From Peltaster fructicola (Eukaryota > Ascomycota > Dothideomycetes), in assembly GCA_001592805.2 (NCBI GenBank), contig CP051143.1:2232001-2296000 (forward strand): DNA of 64,000 nt, written 5' to 3'. The translations under genes were made by a program, and so were the position numbers. The notes under the pieces are model-generated. The model was not told the DNA's origin. It ran no database searches and was given only the letters and a program-made list of their open reading frames with translations. Below are positions 62,660 through 64,000 of the stretch, piece by piece; the stretch's first letter is position 1, and the number at the start of each line of letters is the position of its first letter.

Positions 62660-64000
62660 TCAAGCATCGTCAGACTTGGTATCGTCCTTTGATGCCTCAG
62701 CATCTTGCACACCATTTCCTGCCGGAGTCTCTTCAGGCTGCTCAAACATTGGCTCCCCAGGCGCCTCACGAGATCTGTTCTTCACGATACTGACCAATGC
62801 AGGGCCAATATCCTTGAACTCTTCTAAGCGTCCTAGTCTATCTTCGAGTGCAGTGACATCCCTGAGCAATCGGCGCTGACTCTCTTTTCCGCGAATGTCG
62901 ACCTCAGCGAAAGCTTTCGTCCACTGAGCGCTGTAATTGGCAAAGATCTGCCGCATAATCATATCGACATCGAGTATGCTAAGATGCCTTGCGAGCACAC
63001 GATGTAGAGTGAGCGTCTCCTTGATCAATGTCTCCATGTAAGGACCAGGTTTGCCTTCGCCTGCAACATCAGCAGCAGATGACTCCAGGTCCAGTGCAAG
63101 CATCGATTTCACATGTGTTTGCGATCTGCCTGTCATGATCTCGACAAGTTTGTCGTGTATGCCAACCTGGTGCTCCTGAAAGAGACGTTTGGTCTTGTCC
63201 CACTCAGCCAGGACAGCTTGACCAGGAGCACTAGTTGCAGCTGACAGATGTCGACGAATGCATTCTCGCTGGTAAGGCACCAGCGCGATGACAAAGCTCA
63301 ATGCTTGGCTAGACAAGGCAAGGTGTTTGGTCGTGATGTTTTCAAGCCGGCCGATCGAGTCGCGCCAGCGCCGAGGATCAGCTGGCTGGATCGTGAATTG
63401 AAAGTTCGCAAAATCTCGAGGAGTGCAGAAGATATTTGTGGTGTGAGAGCTGGTAGTGCGCACGTCAAGCCCAAGAAGCAATCGATGGGCGAGAGTAGCG
63501 CAATAGCGGAAGCGACAAGAATGTACCGGTTCGAGTCTATGACAGCCGGTCGTGTCTGTGGTTTCGTTGCAGCGCCATTCGTTGCAGGTATAGCAGTACC
63601 ATTAGGCTCCTCCGTCGTCTCAACTGCGGTCGTCATGGGCTCCCAGATCGGTTGTGCTGCGGTCCACTCTGGCGCATCCTTCTCGACACTACCGAGCACT
63701 CGTGCAAGAAGCGCATCGTCGTGTGCGGAAAGATCACTTGCGTCCCACTTCTCTACATCCAGCTTCGCAACGATCTTCTCGACCTCAGCTTGTCCAAGGA
63801 CTTGCACGAAACCAGAGATCTGGGCGTTGATCACACCTTTAAGGGCCTGACCACTACGACCGGAAATTGCCTCGCACTCGTCTGCGAAGAGTCTGTTGAG
63901 CGTGAAGTATCGCAGAAATTGATTTTTCTCTAGACGAATGGTCTGTTCATTTCTGACCTTGAGTACCCGAGAGAGCTGAGTTTGTGCTGTATCCACTGCT
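62660..64000 (-). CDS. VPS54: Vps54, GARP tethering complex subunit, C-terminal part with apparent frameshift (cut by right edge)
   Basis: The gene enters from the right edge; its start lies outside. The first frame carries the conserved VLKVRNEQTIRL, FLRYFTLNRLFADECEAISG and RSGQALKGVINAQISGFV, then SRSSQLILGAGATRSAGLK. At about 63336-63342 the conserved continuation NITTKHLALSSQALSFVIAL is in the next frame, so one base appears to be missing (Vps54 relatives read GLKTITTKNLALAS at this point). After that the frame is open to the stop at 62660. The C-terminal tail is acidic. Vps54 with Vps51-53 tethers endosome-derived vesicles at the trans-Golgi. There is no splice pair at the step. Either the assembly has a one-base error or the gene is damaged in this isolate. 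Stops of GCN20 and VPS54 are about 134 bp apart. Confidence 0.86.

Noticed and set aside
1-64000. Transposon, LTR element, viral fossil, CRISPR array or biosynthetic gene cluster
   Set aside because: No transposase, reverse transcriptase, integrase, capsid, long terminal or inverted repeats, spaced repeats, polyketide/peptide synthetase or similar genes were seen.

Overview
The window looks like chromosomal DNA of a filamentous ascomycete, most likely a Dothideomycete (my inference). The conserved genes have fungal architecture. The introns I could place are mostly 44-57 bp GT..AG introns, often with a CTRAC-type branch point, and Pezizomycotina-type families are present (DUF3824-like, fungal C2H2 factors, a Fungal_trans_2-like factor). 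I see no mobile element, viral fossil, CRISPR array, rRNA, supportable tRNA or telomere repeat.

Layout, left to right. 0-5 kb: the 5' part of an ALKBH1-like dioxygenase (-), the translation termination factor Sup35/eRF3 (+), and an unrecognised nuclear-looking protein rich in SQ/TQ motifs (+). 5-11 kb: a C2H2 factor (-), a gene-poor stretch, then glucosylceramide synthase (-). 11-20.9 kb: telomere protein Rap1 (-) back to back with palmitoyltransferase Swf1 (+), an AZUL-HECT ubiquitin ligase of the Hul4/UBE3A type (-), a small fungal hypothetical (+) and an I9-like inhibitor (+). 20.9-29 kb: gene-poor, with an apparently decayed gene, two related C2H2 factors and two poorly resolved hypotheticals. 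29.8-43.2 kb: a dense housekeeping block with HIR1 (-), a WBP4-like splicing protein (+), APC/C subunit Cdc23/Apc8 (-), casein kinase II beta (+), OLA1/YchF (+) and RIC1 (+). 44.7-54.1 kb: a transcription-factor-like protein without a visible DNA-binding domain (+), kynurenine formamidase (-), a DUF3824-like protein with a disrupted frame (+), a six-exon zinc alcohol dehydrogenase (-) and TIM22 (+). 54.5-64 kb: a large unrecognised phosphoprotein-like gene (-), a 2.8 kb gene-poor stretch, ABC-F protein Gcn20 (+) and the C-terminal part of Vps54 (-), which runs off the right edge.

The genes do not form a pathway cluster. Several share broad themes: translation (SUP35, GCN20, OLA1), Golgi/endosome traffic (RIC1, VPS54, SWF1), and chromatin or cell cycle (RAP1, HIR1, CDC23, CKB). 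Many are paired head to head over short shared promoters or tail to tail over very short spacers.

Main points for a second look: an uncharacterised SQ/TQ-rich protein under two MluI-cell-cycle-box hexamers; an exact-phase 210-bp internal duplication in RAP1; one apparent single-base frameshift in VPS54 and three in the DUF3824-like gene, which question base accuracy or gene integrity; a casein kinase beta gene with an in-frame, stop-free intron that is easily missed; and a set of three C2H2 genes, two of which share an unusual expanded finger.
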